DNA from: a virus
Virus record (IMG/VR): IMGVR_UViG_3300021511_000011
Coordinates: 1-46,936 of that record
Reading direction: 5' to 3' (one strand)
Length of the DNA: 46,936 bases
The position numbers and the translations under genes were made by a program. Shown piece by piece: positions 39,288-46,214 of the stretch (its first letter is position 1; every line of letters begins with the position of its first letter). The notes under the pieces are model-generated. The model saw nothing but the letters and a program-made list of their open reading frames with translations, did not search any database and was not told where the DNA came from.

Positions 39288-40004
39288 CTACTTTCCCATT
39301 ACCAGTTCCATTTTCAGACTAACCGTTTGATTTGCTGCAAAGCTTAGCCTCACATAGACATCATTCCCCAACTCAAGGTTAACCAGACTAAACCCCGAAA
39401 ATTCAACAACTCTTACTAATCCCTGCCCAATCGCATGAACAGCCAGCAGATTATCCTCCGCCACCATTGTATCTGCAATAGTCTTAAACCTTACTAATTC
39501 ATCAGAGGTATCTAAGATCAAAGCCAAATCATTAGGACTAAAGTCTGTCTGATCATCAGGGGTAACATTAGGTGAACCAACAGAGGTGGCTACCTCTAAT
39601 TCCGTATAAACCAATTTTGCAGCAGTTCTATAAAAGGCATCTTCTCCTCTCATAGCTGCCTTATTATAAAAGGTCAAAGTTAACCAAGCCGAAAACGCAA
39701 CTCCTGGATCAACATCAATCCAAACCCTCCCCCTTATCAGCTCCCGAAATTCCATCCCTAAATCAACAGTTATATCTTCTTCATCACTCGCTACAAAATC
39801 AATATCCTTTTCCACAGTATCCATTTCATAGGAAGCAAGTCCTAACAGGGCCAATACCTCTGCAATAGTCTTCGGTTCTGGTGTATCATCAAGAGTAGCA
39901 TATAGAAAAGTCGTAGCATTGAACTCAGTCCTTAATAACACTTCGCTTGGTAGATCGCCTACTCCTATATTTATCGGCTTACTCAGTATAGATTTATTAA
40001 TCAC
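39288..40004 (-). CDS. Hypothetical virion protein
   Basis: A 238-residue protein from GTG, acidic and beta-rich (RGRVWIDVDPGVAFSAWLTL, ending VSLKMELVMGK). No family is recognised. It is between the decoration-like gene and the spike-like gene. Its SD GGAGG is inside a mini-hairpin (40005-40016) that touches the GTG, so initiation may depend on unfolding. Confidence 0.6.
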   Translation of the reverse strand: MINKSILSKPINIGVGDLPSEVLLRTEFNATTFLYATLDDTPEPKTIAEVLALLGLASYEMDTVEKDIDFVASDEEDITVDLGMEFRELIRGRVWIDVDPGVAFSAWLTLTFYNKAAMRGEDAFYRTAAKLVYTELEVATSVGSPNVTPDDQTDFSPNDLALILDTSDELVRFKTIADTMVAEDNLLAVHAIGQGLVRVVEFSGFSLVNLELGNDVYVRLSFAANQTVSLKMELVMGK

Positions 40005-40016
40005 GAGGTAAACCTC
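40005..40016 (-). promoter_or_regulatory. SD-occluding mini-hairpin abutting a GTG start
   Basis: GAGGT-TT-ACCTC (minus strand) ends at 40005, one base before the GTG at 40004, with no spacer. The SD GGAGG is in its 5' arm; a second GGGGAGG lies just upstream. This is the clearest leftward example of the class. Confidence 0.65.
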
Positions 40017-40028
40017 CTCCCCTATTCC

Positions 40029-40322
40029 TTACCATCCCCAAAGCCTCACATTCCCCCCTCCTACATCACCCTTCACATAGACTCCTACAATTCCTGCTAT
40101 ATTAATAGTCAAACTTTCTTCCGGCCTTAATTCCGCCTCCAACGTAGCCCCATCAAAAGAAATCGAAATCTCATCAGTCTCCGAATCATTACTCACGGTA
40201 AGTGAGTTCATCATTCCTCCCAAAACCCGTTCCACATAAAGATTGGTAGCCAGATAATCTTCGTAAAAATTAACCTTTCTCCCCACAACCCTTACTGCTT
40301 TAGCCCCTTCTTCAAAAGCCAC
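40029..40322 (-). CDS. Small decoration-like virion protein
   Basis: A 97-residue protein from GTG behind GGAGGTTTAGCG. TVSNDSETDEISISFDGATL, then LRPEESLTINIAGIVGVYVK, is a pattern of small phage beta-sandwich proteins (S-DG then gE then yVKG) found as head decorations or tail accessory proteins. The gene is next to the Val/Lys/Glu-repeat gene. Function by pattern only. Confidence 0.65.
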   Translation of the reverse strand: MAFEEGAKAVRVVGRKVNFYEDYLATNLYVERVLGGMMNSLTVSNDSETDEISISFDGATLEAELRPEESLTINIAGIVGVYVKGDVGGGNVRLWGW

Positions 40323-40324
40323 CG

Positions 40325-40819
40325 CTAAACCTCCTTCCCACAGTTTTGACAGACATACTTAGGTTTAATCACATCCACTACCCTTTCCCTAAACCTCGGC
40401 TTGTCCACCACAACCTCTTTCTCCACAACCTTAACCTTTTCAACCAGTTTCTCCACCACAACTTCCCTTTCTACTGGAATCACCTTAACCTCTTCAACCG
40501 TTACTACTTTATCTTTAAAGACCGGTCTATAAATTTCTACCTCAACAAACCTTGGTACTTCAACTTCCTTCTTCTTAGTTACCACAACAACCTTGTCTAC
40601 TTTTATTATTTTATCTTTAAAGACCGGAACTTCAATTTCTACCTCTTTGTAAACAGGTCTTTCTACTACAACTTCTTTAAACTTAATCTTAACCACTTCA
40701 ACAACTCTTTCCTTATAAACTGGTTTTTCCACTATAACCTTTTTATAAATAGGAATTTCAACAATTCTTTTTACTTTAACTTCTTTTCTCTCTTCCTTTC
40801 CTCCCCTTGCAAAACCCAT
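40325..40819 (-). CDS. Val/Lys/Glu-repeat protein with CxxC tail
   Basis: A 164-residue protein. Residues 15-150 repeat the theme (V/I)E(K/R)PVYKE(R/K)VVEV, e.g. VIVEKPVYKERVVEV, VVERPVYKEVEIEVPVF and EIYRPVFKDKVVTVEEV. It resembles eukaryotic alveolin repeats, which are also Val/Glu/Lys/Pro with a similar period. The end is KYVCQNCGKEV, half a zinc ribbon, so two subunits could share one zinc. Long beta-rich fibrils or a head cement are possible. The resemblance to alveolins is probably convergence. SD GGGG and ATG at 40819. Confidence 0.6.
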   Translation of the reverse strand: MGFARGGKEERKEVKVKRIVEIPIYKKVIVEKPVYKERVVEVVKIKFKEVVVERPVYKEVEIEVPVFKDKIIKVDKVVVVTKKKEVEVPRFVEVEIYRPVFKDKVVTVEEVKVIPVEREVVVEKLVEKVKVVEKEVVVDKPRFRERVVDVIKPKYVCQNCGKEV

Positions 40820-40850
40820 AGCTTTTCCCCTTTTCCGAGACTCTACCTCT

Positions 40851-41204
40851 TTATTGATAATTCAACCAGGCATCCATAGCTGTAACCGGAGCTACATTAG
40901 TTTCTGTAAACTTGAATTTTACAAATCCTGCTGTTGGAGCAGTAAAAGCTTCAAAATGAGATCCTGCAGCTTTAGCATTAAGAATAACCACCGGAGTACT
41001 CGGCTCAATAAAAGTTCCATTTACTGTTGAACAAACCAAAAGCGTAACTGTAACTGTACCTCCAGTATTTATCATATGCAGTGAAAAATTTCCATCGGTA
41101 TACAGATCTCTTAGATCAACACTTTCCGAGATTATATTTCCATTCTGGGCGATTGCTCCAAAAGTACCTCTAAAAAGTTCTCTTATTTTAATCTTTGCTC
41201 CCAT
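40851..41204 (-). CDS. Hypothetical virion protein
   Basis: A 117-residue protein from ATG 41204 behind AAGGGGGGATT. The open frame reaches 41222 inside the mini-hairpin and is rejected. The sequence (ISESVDLRDLYTDGNFSLHM, then TGGTVTVTLLVCSTVNG) suggests a beta-sandwich like small fibre or decoration proteins. The gene is the first one after TerL in transcription order. Confidence 0.6.
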   Translation of the reverse strand: MGAKIKIRELFRGTFGAIAQNGNIISESVDLRDLYTDGNFSLHMINTGGTVTVTLLVCSTVNGTFIEPSTPVVILNAKAAGSHFEAFTAPTAGFVKFKFTETNVAPVTAMDAWLNYQ

Positions 41205-41215
41205 AATCCCCCCTT

Positions 41216-41228
41216 GAGGCACAGCCTC
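41216..41228 (-). promoter_or_regulatory. Junction mini-hairpin
   Basis: GAGGC-TGT-GCCTC (minus strand) lies between the TerL stop and the SD of the 117-residue gene. It is perfect with a 3-base loop, and the SD is outside the stem. Confidence 0.6.
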
Positions 41229-41235
41229 TTTAATT

Positions 41236-43065
41236 CTACATCATTTCGTTTAACGAATCCATCGAGTGTCCAAAATTATTTAAGTTATTCCTTTCTTCAA
41301 TCAACCTTTGAGCTGTAGCAAAACATCTTTCCTCAATCGTTTTCGGCTCATCAGAAATAGGAACCGACTTAGGGTCGAAAACCGAAACCGGCAAGCCATC
41401 CTCCCTTTTCTCTACATCTTCTTCATATTCATAACTCGGGGCCAAAACATCTACCTGAATTGCTATTCCCCAAGCAATAACTTCATCATCATTAGTTCCT
41501 GCTTTAGCCTCAGCCTTTCCATGTTTATTCCTAACAAAGGTGGTAAATTCTCGACAGAGCCTCGGATCTCCCCAGCCCCGTTTTTCTAAGAGCCAATCTT
41601 TAATCCCACTTATAAGGGTATTACGGCTTGCCGTCGTCGTTCTCCAACCCTTCTTAAAGGAGACCGAGGCCTTAGCCGAATCATAACTGGGCATCATAAA
41701 AAGATTATCTACATCAAGCATCTCTACACAGAGATCAAAGGTTGCCAATCCTGGTCCATTAGTCTCAATTCCTACCCAAGGGGTGTCGAAGGTACTATAA
41801 TAATCAGCAATAATTTTAATCACCCTTGCTAATTCAACCTCAGAGAGTTGGGAATAGTAGGTAGCATCACAGTCTTTAGTCGTCCTGTTGAGGACTTTTA
41901 TTACACAGTAATCACCACCTTCTACCCCCTCGACCACATCTACTCCCAAGGCATAGAGCGTTTTGTGATCTGGCTCTCTAAAGTTGATTAGGTACCCTCC
42001 AGAGTCTCTTACCTCTGGAACGTCTTCAAGAACTAACTCCCCCAAGTTAAAGTCCTTAAAACTCTGAGGTTTACGTATAATTCTGAGGAGGGTTCCAACT
42101 CGTTTACCAGCCTTACCATCAAAGACCGGATTTCCTGCGCCAATATAATCTATATCTAACTCTTGGGCAACTTCTAAAGCAGACCTTCTTTGACATTCTT
42201 TATCATACCAAGGAGACCGAACAAGACGTTCCAGATCCTCCTCAACAAATCCTTCATCGTCCTTCTTCCTCGGCCAATTACAATAACCTCCTTCAGCCTT
42301 AAGCGGATGAAGTGACCAGTGGAGACGAATTTTATCCTTAGAGGGATCGGTTACTAAATCATAGTGCTGTCCTGCAGCCCCGAAAGGAGTTGAGTTTGGT
42401 ATCCGACAAGGTGTAGCATCACCTGCAGATGTCCACGCAGCTTTATCCGTACCTTCCCATTTAGCAAACTCATCAAACAGAACTGCAGCATATCTTCCAC
42501 CAGTTGAGAAGTTCGCATTATTACTCTCCCCTGTAATCGAACTCCCTGTCTCTGGATTTTGAAGTCTCATAAAATTGTCATGCTTTTTAAAGTTAAATCC
42601 TTTAGGACGAAGAAATTTTGGAAGTTTACGAAGGGCATATCTTGCCTTTTCCATCAAGGTTCTCATATCACCTTTTTTATCCACATAGTCTTCAATACGA
42701 GACCCAAGGAGAAAATCTGTTCCTCCTTCAGGCTTAAGCCAAAACCACACAAAGACCATAATAATCATCCAGGAGGCTCCCATATCTCTACTCTTTTCGA
42801 TAGGGCAATCTTCTCCCTTATTAATATGAGCTACAAGTTTTAATAAGACTTTATCCTGATAGGGATAGGTGCAAAAGGGTTGATGATGGAAAGGCCTTCG
42901 CCTTACATCGAGGGTATAAAAGAAAGCATTAAAGGCAAAGAGAATATCCCTATGAAAGAGCTCTTTAACCTTGGCTTGATAAATAGGATCGAGCTTAGAT
43001 CGGAGAAGAATTTTCCTCCTCCAATTAAGATTTTCTCTATAACCCTTTGGAAAGTCTTTAAACAA
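41236..43065 (-). CDS. terL: Terminase large subunit
   Basis: A 609-residue protein. The ATPase part has a Walker-A-like KSRDMGASW (residues 99-107 counted from the TTG at 43089) and Walker B AAVLFDEFAKWE (201-212 in the same count). The nuclease part has GVDVVEGVEGGDYCVI and a late DDEV (TNDDEVIAWG), as expected for an RNase-H-fold terminase nuclease. It packages DNA through the portal. The start is a TTG: 43065 follows TerS's stop with GAGG at the right distance, while 43089 (617 residues) has a poor SD. Palindrome site 7 is in its last codons. Confidence 0.9.
   Translation of the reverse strand: MFKDFPKGYRENLNWRRKILLRSKLDPIYQAKVKELFHRDILFAFNAFFYTLDVRRRPFHHQPFCTYPYQDKVLLKLVAHINKGEDCPIEKSRDMGASWMIIMVFVWFWLKPEGGTDFLLGSRIEDYVDKKGDMRTLMEKARYALRKLPKFLRPKGFNFKKHDNFMRLQNPETGSSITGESNNANFSTGGRYAAVLFDEFAKWEGTDKAAWTSAGDATPCRIPNSTPFGAAGQHYDLVTDPSKDKIRLHWSLHPLKAEGGYCNWPRKKDDEGFVEEDLERLVRSPWYDKECQRRSALEVAQELDIDYIGAGNPVFDGKAGKRVGTLLRIIRKPQSFKDFNLGELVLEDVPEVRDSGGYLINFREPDHKTLYALGVDVVEGVEGGDYCVIKVLNRTTKDCDATYYSQLSEVELARVIKIIADYYSTFDTPWVGIETNGPGLATFDLCVEMLDVDNLFMMPSYDSAKASVSFKKGWRTTTASRNTLISGIKDWLLEKRGWGDPRLCREFTTFVRNKHGKAEAKAGTNDDEVIAWGIAIQVDVLAPSYEYEEDVEKREDGLPVSVFDPKSVPISDEPKTIEERCFATAQRLIEERNNLNNFGHSMDSLNEMM
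41243..41259. promoter_or_regulatory. Dispersed palindrome, site 7
   Basis: ATTTCGTTTAACGAATC has right flank CATCGAG and left flank ACATC. It is in the last codons of TerL (DSLNEMM), like sites 2, 3 and 5 in other genes, so the site is preserved in coding DNA. Confidence 0.7.
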
Positions 43066-43069
43066 ATCC

Positions 43070-43582
43070 TTAATCCTCTTCCTCAGCAATCAAATCAAAT
43101 ATATCCTTTTGTAGATCTTCTGTACTCATATTTTTGGTAACATGGAGCTCATTGTGCTGATGAAAATGGACATTTTTTGCTCCACTCTCTCCATGCTTCT
43201 TTCTACCTGAATCCCTATCCCAAATATCAAAAGCAGTAGAGAGTCTCATCTTTCTCTCTGAAAGAGTCATTGGAGCATCAGGTTGGTCATCTTCTTTAAA
43301 GAGTTCCTCCTTAATAATCATAGAAGCCCTTGGAACCAAGAGCCGGATATCCTCTCTTAACTCTGTGATATTATCTTCAACCTGAGTTTCCAATTCGGCC
43401 AGATAAGCAATAAAACAGGGAGAATTTATAATAATAGAAATTTGTGCCTCTTTCATATTATATATCCGAGCCAGATCTACATTTCTAATCTCTCCCATAG
43501 CAATTATATCCCTTGCCATAGAGCGATGATGATTCTTAAGTTGTTTAATCTTAGGACTAAGCCCCATAGCTGGTCTTCCCAT
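43070..43582 (-). CDS. terS: Terminase small subunit
   Basis: A 170-residue protein directly before TerL. The N-terminal part has a helix-turn-helix (RDIIAMGEIRNVDLARIYNM, then KEAQISIIINS) typical of terminase small subunits that bind the packaging site. A coiled region follows (ELETQVEDNITELREDIRLL). The end is acidic and could meet TerL. Start overlaps the upstream stop (TAATG), SD AAAGGAGGAAAGG. Confidence 0.8.
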   Translation of the reverse strand: MGRPAMGLSPKIKQLKNHHRSMARDIIAMGEIRNVDLARIYNMKEAQISIIINSPCFIAYLAELETQVEDNITELREDIRLLVPRASMIIKEELFKEDDQPDAPMTLSERKMRLSTAFDIWDRDSGRKKHGESGAKNVHFHQHNELHVTKNMSTEDLQKDIFDLIAEEED

Positions 43583-43752
43583 TAATCCTTTCCTCCTTTA
43601 TGCTTAATCGTCTTCCCACCCTTCCTCTTCACCCATCCTCCTCCCTTAGCTTTCTTCCAACCAGTTTTCTTCGAACAGATTGCCCAGGCACGAGAAGAGG
43701 GATAGCCCTCGGCTTTTAGACCCTTTACACATCTTTCCAGTACTGCAGGCAT
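43582..43752 (-). CDS. Small Lys/Gly-rich protein with AWAIC motif
   Basis: A 56-residue protein. VLERCVKGLKAEGYPSSRAW, then AICSKKTGWKK, matches a short motif (C...G.....A.AIC) seen in small phage and archaeal proteins with two Cys. The end is Lys/Gly-rich. SD AAGGAGGTCTATCTC. It is between the HExxH gene and TerS. Function unknown; it may bind nucleic acid or metal. Confidence 0.7.
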   Translation of the reverse strand: MPAVLERCVKGLKAEGYPSSRAWAICSKKTGWKKAKGGGWVKRKGGKTIKHKGGKD

Positions 43753-43769
43753 GAGATAGACCTCCTTCC

Positions 43770-44807
43770 TTAAAAGTCTTTAGGCAACTCACCAAGTTGT
43801 TTATAGATACCTATCTTATGAGTAGACTTACCCGAAAGGGTATCTGCAAATTCCAAGGCTTCATTAAGATATTGATGTGGACCAGAGGCCAACTCCCCGA
43901 ATTTGGAGATCTCTTCAAGAGTTCCTCTGGGCATCTTAACCATCTTTTCCTTCAAGGTCTTAAAGGCCCCTTCAACAACCTCTCTACTCACATCCCCTCG
44001 ATTGATCTCCCTCCCCAGTTGAAAGGCTTTTTTCGAAAAATTCTTAACTCCAGGATTCATAGCCTCAGCCAGAATATCCCTACCTCCTCTCATCTCAAAA
44101 GCACCCGCTGATTTAAAGATTTCTCCTCCCAATTCTTTAACAAGACTACCTAATTCTTGTGGGTTCTTTGAGGCTGTATATTCACCAATAATCCTTTTGA
44201 GGGAGCTGTAATCAAGTTTATTCTTAGAGATAAGACTCCCAACCTCTTCCATTATCCCATAGGCTAAATCCTCAGCCTGGTCTTTAGTTCTGGAAATTGA
44301 AGGATTCCTTTCAAGAATACCTCTTTTAATTGTCTTTGATTCTTTCCTAAACAAAGCTTTAAGATCATCTATATGAGCAACTTCATGTCCAAGAGTATTG
44401 TAAACTTTTTTAGGTAGTGTTGTTGGATTAAGTTGTAAGGTAGCCTTAGGTATATTCACCCGTCCCTTAACAGTCCCCATAGATTTAAATTCAACCTTTT
44501 CAAGTGGATCAAGGATTTCTTGAGGAAGCCTTCTTGTTCCACGAATAAATTTTCCTATTGTCTTTTTAGCCAAATCAAGAGCAAAAGGAAATTCTTCTTC
44601 CACCGTTTTAAGCCAGCTTTTTCCTCCTTTAGCCAAACTTTTAACAGCAGCCTTCTTAGAGATAGCCCCCATCAGTCCTCCCATCTCACCAAAGCCCAGG
44701 AGATCAAAGTAAAGACTCTCCCAATTAGGACGAAAATCCCCTACATTCTTGTGGAGATAGGCTTTGATTTCTTTATTACTTGTTCCGGGTGCTCCTTGAA
44801 AGCCCAT
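43770..44807 (-). CDS. Putative HExxH metalloprotease-like protein, first late gene
   Basis: A 345-residue protein. VYNTLGHEVAHIDDLKALF contains HEVAH (141-145), a classical zincin motif. An acidic helix with possible third ligand (DQAEDLAYGIMEEVGSL) follows 35-45 residues later, like gluzincins. The rest is helical and basic. It might process virion proteins or a host protein. The motif alone does not prove activity. It is the first gene behind the late promoter, with SD AGAGG before the ATG. Confidence 0.6.
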   Translation of the reverse strand: MGFQGAPGTSNKEIKAYLHKNVGDFRPNWESLYFDLLGFGEMGGLMGAISKKAAVKSLAKGGKSWLKTVEEEFPFALDLAKKTIGKFIRGTRRLPQEILDPLEKVEFKSMGTVKGRVNIPKATLQLNPTTLPKKVYNTLGHEVAHIDDLKALFRKESKTIKRGILERNPSISRTKDQAEDLAYGIMEEVGSLISKNKLDYSSLKRIIGEYTASKNPQELGSLVKELGGEIFKSAGAFEMRGGRDILAEAMNPGVKNFSKKAFQLGREINRGDVSREVVEGAFKTLKEKMVKMPRGTLEEISKFGELASGPHQYLNEALEFADTLSGKSTHKIGIYKQLGELPKDF

Positions 44808-44830
44808 AGTCCTCTTTCCCCCCTCTGTTG

Positions 44831-44845
44831 AGAGGTTTAACCTCT
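44831..44845 (-). promoter_or_regulatory. Hairpin in the late mRNA leader
   Basis: AGAGGTT-A-AACCTCT (minus strand) is a perfect 7-base inverted repeat in the leader of the late mRNA, about 25 bases before the first late start. It belongs to the same GAGGY/RCCTC family as the junction hairpins. Confidence 0.55.
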
Positions 44846-44847
44846 TT

Positions 44848-44874
44848 GATTAGATGTGTTCAGATGATCTAATC
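44848..44874. promoter_or_regulatory. Inverted repeat overlapping the late -10
   Basis: GATTAGAT (44848-44855) and ATCTAATC (44867-44874) are perfect inverse copies separated by 11 bases. The right arm overlaps the -10 hexamer of the late promoter, and the left arm lies just past the expected transcription start. A dimeric regulator bound here could block or trigger late transcription. Confidence 0.6.
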
Positions 44875-44900
44875 ATATCACATTCTCCTCAGAGAGTCAA
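44872..44900 (-). promoter_or_regulatory. Late operon promoter (sigma70-type)
   Basis: On the minus strand TTGACT (44900-44895) and TATGAT (44877-44872) are separated by exactly 17 bases. It lies 65 bases before the first late gene and drives about 29 kb of leftward genes. The -10 equals that of the early promoter, so host RNA polymerase is enough, and timing must come from regulation such as the overlapping inverted repeat. Confidence 0.75.
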
Positions 44901-44992
44901 GCTCAACCACCCCAATTTCGACCAATAAATATTTATTCTTTTAGTCCAGGTATTCTTTTCCCCCTCAGTCTCCAATCCCTTAATTCTTGATC

Positions 44993-45009
44993 GTTTTGTT
45001 AAACGAAAC
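44993..45009. promoter_or_regulatory. Dispersed palindrome, site 8
   Basis: GTTTTGTTAAACGAAAC has left flank TTGATC and right flank AATGTAG. It lies about 95 bases upstream of the late promoter -35. Site 9 has the same right flank (AATGTAG). Confidence 0.75.
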
Positions 45010-45149
45010 AATGTAGGAGATCTTCCCCTCTCGATGGGTTTATCCACTTGTTACGGCTTCACCATCCTCGTTTTGAAAAGTGAAAAAAGTATACGTGTAA
45101 TCTTGGGGGTTTTGAAGGGGGGTGGAGGTAGTCAATCCCCCCAGCCGGT

Positions 45150-45344
45150 TTTCCCCAGTTAAAACTATCCGAGTTAACATTGTTTCAGTTGTGATTGTTT
45201 CAGTTGAAACCATTTCATCTGTGATTGTTTAAACTGAACCCTTCCCAGTTGGTATGGTTTGAACAGAAATGTTATGGGTTGAAGTACTTTCAACTGTAAT
45301 CATTTCAACTGTAATCATTTCAACTCAACGTATCCACCCTGTTA
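45150..45344 (+). repeat. 13-unit array with exact 15-bp period
   Basis: Hexamers of the type CAGTTG, CAACTG or close variants start at 45156, 45171, 45186, 45201, 45216, 45231, 45246, 45261, 45276, 45291, 45306 and 45321, always 15 bases apart. A weak thirteenth is at 45336. The unit is roughly TNNTTTCARYTGNAA. Both orientations of the hexamer occur. The strict period over 195 bases shows a protein-binding array such as origin iterons or a partition centromere, not chance. Confidence 0.8.
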
Positions 45345-45364
45345 CAATATGCAACGGCCAGGCT

Positions 45365-45495
45365 GTATGTAAAGATTTACATACCCGAAAAGGTAATGAT
45401 TACAATAGGTTATGCGATTTTATGTAATTTTTTACCTAAAAAAGGATAAAACTTTACACAGTCGGTATGGATTTTGCTGTACCACAACGTGGTAC
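45365..45495. promoter_or_regulatory. Cluster of three perfect palindromes
   Basis: GTATGTAAA-GA-TTTACATAC (45365-45384), GTAAT-G-ATTAC (45393-45403) and GTACCAC-AAC-GTGGTAC (45479-45495) lie between the 15-bp array and the rightward promoter. TATGTAA also recurs near 45420 and 45520. They look like operators for regulators of the 45636 gene, or origin elements. Confidence 0.6.
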
Positions 45496-45559
45496 TTAAA
45501 TTTATTTTAATCTTTTTATGTAATAAAATCAATAAGTTACAACTTTTTTACTGTAATTA

Positions 45560-45588
45560 TTGACATTTGGCATAATCTGTGCAATAAT
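45560..45588 (+). promoter_or_regulatory. Promoter of the right-end rightward genes
   Basis: TTGACA (45560-45565), 17 bases, then AATAAT (45583-45588). It lies about 48 bases before the GTG start at 45636. The -35 is perfect, the -10 moderate. The palindrome cluster is immediately upstream. Confidence 0.7.
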
Positions 45589-45635
45589 CAGGGTATATTT
45601 TGGACAAAATAAATCAAGAAGGGAGGTGACACAAA

Positions 45636-46151
45636 GTGGTACAGGCCGGAAATAAAATTGATTTTAACAATTTAAAAGAGAGGAATGAAAAAATGAGTGA
45701 GAATGATGAAAAAAGAGAAATTGAATATCATGCACCAGTAATCGAAAATTTTAACAACAAAGATTACTTGGTCACTAACATTGGTTTTACAGCTAAAGCT
45801 GATGAGAAATATCAGATTGCATGGTTGATTCCTAAAACTGATGAGGAAGCGAAAACCCGGTATGACTGCACCCTGGCCGATTTGGTCGAAGCCGGTATTC
45901 GCCAATTTTCAACCAGGCCCAATTACAAGGACGTTGGGTTTGATGAAGATGGAAATCTTTTGCCAGAAGGTCATAGTCTGATGCAAGCCTTGGCCGATAC
46001 TTATCAGGTTGGGCAAAGGGCAACTGGTGGAGCAAGTCAGAAGGTCATGGCCCAGAAAGCCAAAAAGGCCGAAGCCGAGTTGGATATGACCCTGGACGAA
46101 ATGGTCGCCAAAATGAAAGCCTTGAAGGAGCAAGGCCTATTGGATGACTAA
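45636..46151 (+). CDS. Hypothetical protein next to the 15-bp array
   Basis: A 171-residue protein from GTG behind GGGAGGTGAC with six-base spacing; ATG at 45693 is an alternative (SD GAGAGG). It is acidic. The central part (KYQIAWLIPKTDEEAKTRYD) and a C-terminal helix (EAELDMTLDEMVAKMKALKEQ) follow a Gly/Ala linker. The compact fold is not one I know. Being next to the array and palindromes it could be the array-binding or replication-control protein. Codons such as GCC and CTG are commoner here than in the early operon. Confidence 0.6.
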   Translation: MVQAGNKIDFNNLKERNEKMSENDEKREIEYHAPVIENFNNKDYLVTNIGFTAKADEKYQIAWLIPKTDEEAKTRYDCTLADLVEAGIRQFSTRPNYKDVGFDEDGNLLPEGHSLMQALADTYQVGQRATGGASQKVMAQKAKKAEAELDMTLDEMVAKMKALKEQGLLDD

Positions 46152-46165
46152 TCAATAAAATCGGG

Positions 46166-46189
46166 AGGTCTGGGGTAAAACCCAGGCCT
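46166..46189 (+). promoter_or_regulatory. Intergenic hairpin
   Basis: AGGTCTGGG-gtaaaa-CCCAGGCCT has nine pairs with one G-U. It lies 15 bases after the 171-residue gene and 25 bases before the next start. Only three U follow, so partial termination or mRNA processing is more likely than full termination. Confidence 0.55.
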
Positions 46190-46214
46190 TTCACCATACT
46201 GGGAGGTTAATCTT

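Larger units (their letters stand above)
44901..45635. other. Gene-free control region, candidate origin
   Basis: I see no gene in these 735 bases. From left to right they hold palindrome site 8, a DnaA-box-like TTATCCACT (45040-45048, one mismatch to the consensus), a G-rich/C-rich inverted pair (GGGGGG near 45116, CCCCCC 45137-45142), the 15-bp array, three palindromes, an AT-rich stretch (45400-45560) with repeated TATGTAA, and the rightward promoter. Array plus AT-rich DNA plus a DnaA-like box resembles iteron-type origins. Confidence 0.5.

Noticed and set aside
40346-40879. 177-residue rightward ORF (Phe/Asn/Tyr-rich)
   Set aside because: It is the antisense of the Val/Lys/Glu-repeat gene; its composition is a mirror of that repeat and it has no SD.
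45150-45344. CRISPR array
   Set aside because: The units are 15 bases with no distinct spacers and are degenerate. No cas genes besides a Cas4-like nuclease far away.
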